From Flavobacterium sp. KMS (GTDB lineage Bacteria > Bacteroidota > Bacteroidia > Flavobacteriales > Flavobacteriaceae), in assembly GCF_000813005.1 (NCBI RefSeq), contig NZ_JSYP01000012.1:1-64000 (forward strand): a stretch of DNA of 64,000 nt. Direction: 5' to 3'. The translations under genes were made by a program, and so were the position numbers. Shown here piece by piece: positions 62,945 to 64,000 of this stretch (position 1 is its first letter; every line of letters starts with the position of its first letter). The notes under the pieces are model-generated. The model saw nothing but the letters and a program-made list of their open reading frames with translations. It did not search any database and had not been told where the DNA came from.

Positions 62945-64000
62945 TTATTTTCCTTTTAAAACACTTTCATAGCGTTTTGTTAATCCTTCCAGATAAGGAG
63001 CTTTAATTTCTGTAGCAATTTCTACAGATTTTTTTAAAGCTATTATGGCGTTACTTTTCTTTCCGTTTTGTTCCAGAAGATCACCGTATTTTAAAAAGGC
63101 AATAGGCGATTTTGGATACAACTCGGTATTGCTCTTTAAGATGGATTCGGTAATAAAAGGCTTTGTCTTTGTGTATTGTGAAGCTAATGCATCAATATCA
63201 TCTTCTTTGTATAAGTTCGATTCAGTTAATTTTTTTACAGCATTAAATATTTGCTGATCCATTTTAGCATAATCACCTTCGTTAAGAGGTTTCGTTTGTT
63301 GATCCACAGTTTTTTGTAGTTCCAAATAAAGATTCTTAGATTCAGCAGCCTTTTTATTTCTGTAATCAAAAGCAGTTTTTTGCGCCAGTTCTACAGCTTT
63401 ATCATAAGCCATATCTGGAGTAGTTTTGTATTCTGGAATTACACCAATACCTTCCCAGTTTGTTTTTGTAATTGGGTTTATTCCAGTTCCAGTAGGAACG
63501 AATATTTCTAATCGACTGTTAATTTCATAGGGTTCGCCAGGATTAGCTCCTCCACCAGTTGTTTCTCCAACTAGTGTTGCTCTTTTTTGGGTTTGCATAT
63601 TATAGCTGAATTCTTCGGCTCCCGAAAAAGTTTTTGGACTAGTAATAATGAATAATGGAACATCAATCAATTTTTTTCCGTTTACTTCTTTTACCCAAAA
63701 TTCCTCAGTAAAATTATCTTTTCTAAAATATAAGGTGTTTAGTAATATAGGATCTTTGAAAAAATAACTACATAAATATTGAACAGTTTTTGGACTACCA
63801 CCTCCATTATTTCTTAAATCAATAATAATAGCATCGGCATTTTCTAGTAAGCGCATATAAGAATCGATTGTTTGATCGGTTTCGTGTATGAAATTATTAT
63901 ATTTAATATATCCTACATTGCTATCAATTAGTTTGGCTTCTCTAAAGCCATTTGCTAGTTTGCGATTGTCGGTGTAATTGTGTAGGTAAATTTCATAAGA
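62945..64000 (-). CDS. S41-family (C-terminal processing-type) peptidase, 5' end cut by window edge
   Basis: 352 codons remain open to the right edge; the true N-terminus lies beyond 64000. A start at 63856 would be an internal methionine. Visible parts: ADAIIIDLRNNGGGSPKTVQ, FIITSPKTFSGAEEFSYN (catalytic Ser in FSGAE), RATLVGETTGGGANPGE and FVPTGTGINPITKTNWEG, all typical of the IRBP-like S41 peptidases, then a TPR-like tail (SPIAFLKYGDLLEQNGKKSNAIIALKK). Likely exported or envelope-attached. Its targets are unknown. Confidence 0.9.
   Translation of the reverse strand, partial: SYEIYLHNYTDNRKLANGFREAKLIDSNVGYIKYNNFIHETDQTIDSYMRLLENADAIIIDLRNNGGGSPKTVQYLCSYFFKDPILLNTLYFRKDNFTEEFWVKEVNGKKLIDVPLFIITSPKTFSGAEEFSYNMQTQKRATLVGETTGGGANPGEPYEINSRLEIFVPTGTGINPITKTNWEGIGVIPEYKTTPDMAYDKAVELAQKTAFDYRNKKAAESKNLYLELQKTVDQQTKPLNEGDYAKMDQQIFNAVKKLTESNLYKEDDIDALASQYTKTKPFITESILKSNTELYPKSPIAFLKYGDLLEQNGKKSNAIIALKKSVEIATEIKAPYLEGLTKRYESVLKGK

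Noticed and set aside
63856..63856. Start codon of the S41 peptidase
   Set aside because: The frame stays open and conserved-looking upstream to the window edge, so this Met is internal.

Overview
The window is low-GC, densely packed DNA from a member of the Bacteroidota, most likely Flavobacterium or a close relative. The clues are TTTG / TAnnTTTG promoters, near-absence of Shine-Dalgarno sites, a type IX secretion sorting tail, an OMP_b-brl/CarboxypepD_reg outer-membrane protein, a DUF6952 gene, and flavobacterial dispersed palindromes.

Layout. (1) 0-0.6 kb: 3' part of a lipoprotein gene. (2) 0.8-13.8 kb: a RiPP (modified peptide) locus in two divergent arms. The left arm encodes an outer-membrane beta-barrel protein, a double-glycine precursor peptide with two Ser-Gly-Cys units, a radical SAM/SPASM maturase, an unknown helical protein and a C39 peptidase-ABC exporter. 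The right arm encodes a LanB-type dehydratase split into two proteins, a membrane-anchored TPR/AraC regulator and a second double-glycine precursor that has no cysteine. A 16-bp operator lies at exactly the same distance from the -7 box at both the left-arm promoter and the second precursor, so the arms look co-regulated. (3) 13.8-16.6 kb: dodecin, cold-shock protein, DUF1508 protein, beta-barrel protein, acetyltransferase. (4) 16.7-22.3 kb: a peptidoglycan turnover/recycling operon (DigH-like GHL10, AmpG, TPR protein, GNAT, NagZ-like GH3). (5) 22.4-25.2 kb: peroxide defence (peroxiredoxin, thioredoxin, DUF6952, Tpx), interrupted by a 0.6-kb repeat-rich spacer. (6) 25.2-31.8 kb: housekeeping genes (DgkA, FtsK, LolA-like, LptF/G, a RibB with a decayed RibA half, thioesterase).

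(7) 31.9-35.3 kb: two identical tRNA-Ser(UGA) genes plus a third fragment of the tRNA 3' end bracket a two-gene PARIS-like defence cassette (AAA ATPase + DUF4435). (8) 35.6-40.9 kb: an operon of a nitrobindin-like/LecA-like fusion protein, a ThDP 2-keto acid decarboxylase and an L-amino-acid oxidase, which together could convert amino acids to aldehydes. (9) 41.7-47.5 kb: secreted glycoamylase-like protein and scattered small accessory genes. (10) 47.7-64 kb: amino-acid permease, PLP sulfur-amino-acid enzyme with a divergent Lrp regulator, orphan antitoxin-like gene, dihydrolipoyl dehydrogenase, DoxX, DUF4349, PabB, TilS, DsbD, ammonium transporter and a truncated S41 peptidase.

Most intergenic gaps are occupied by terminator hairpins and dispersed palindromic or tandem repeats. 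Everything here comes from reading sequence; no database search was run.
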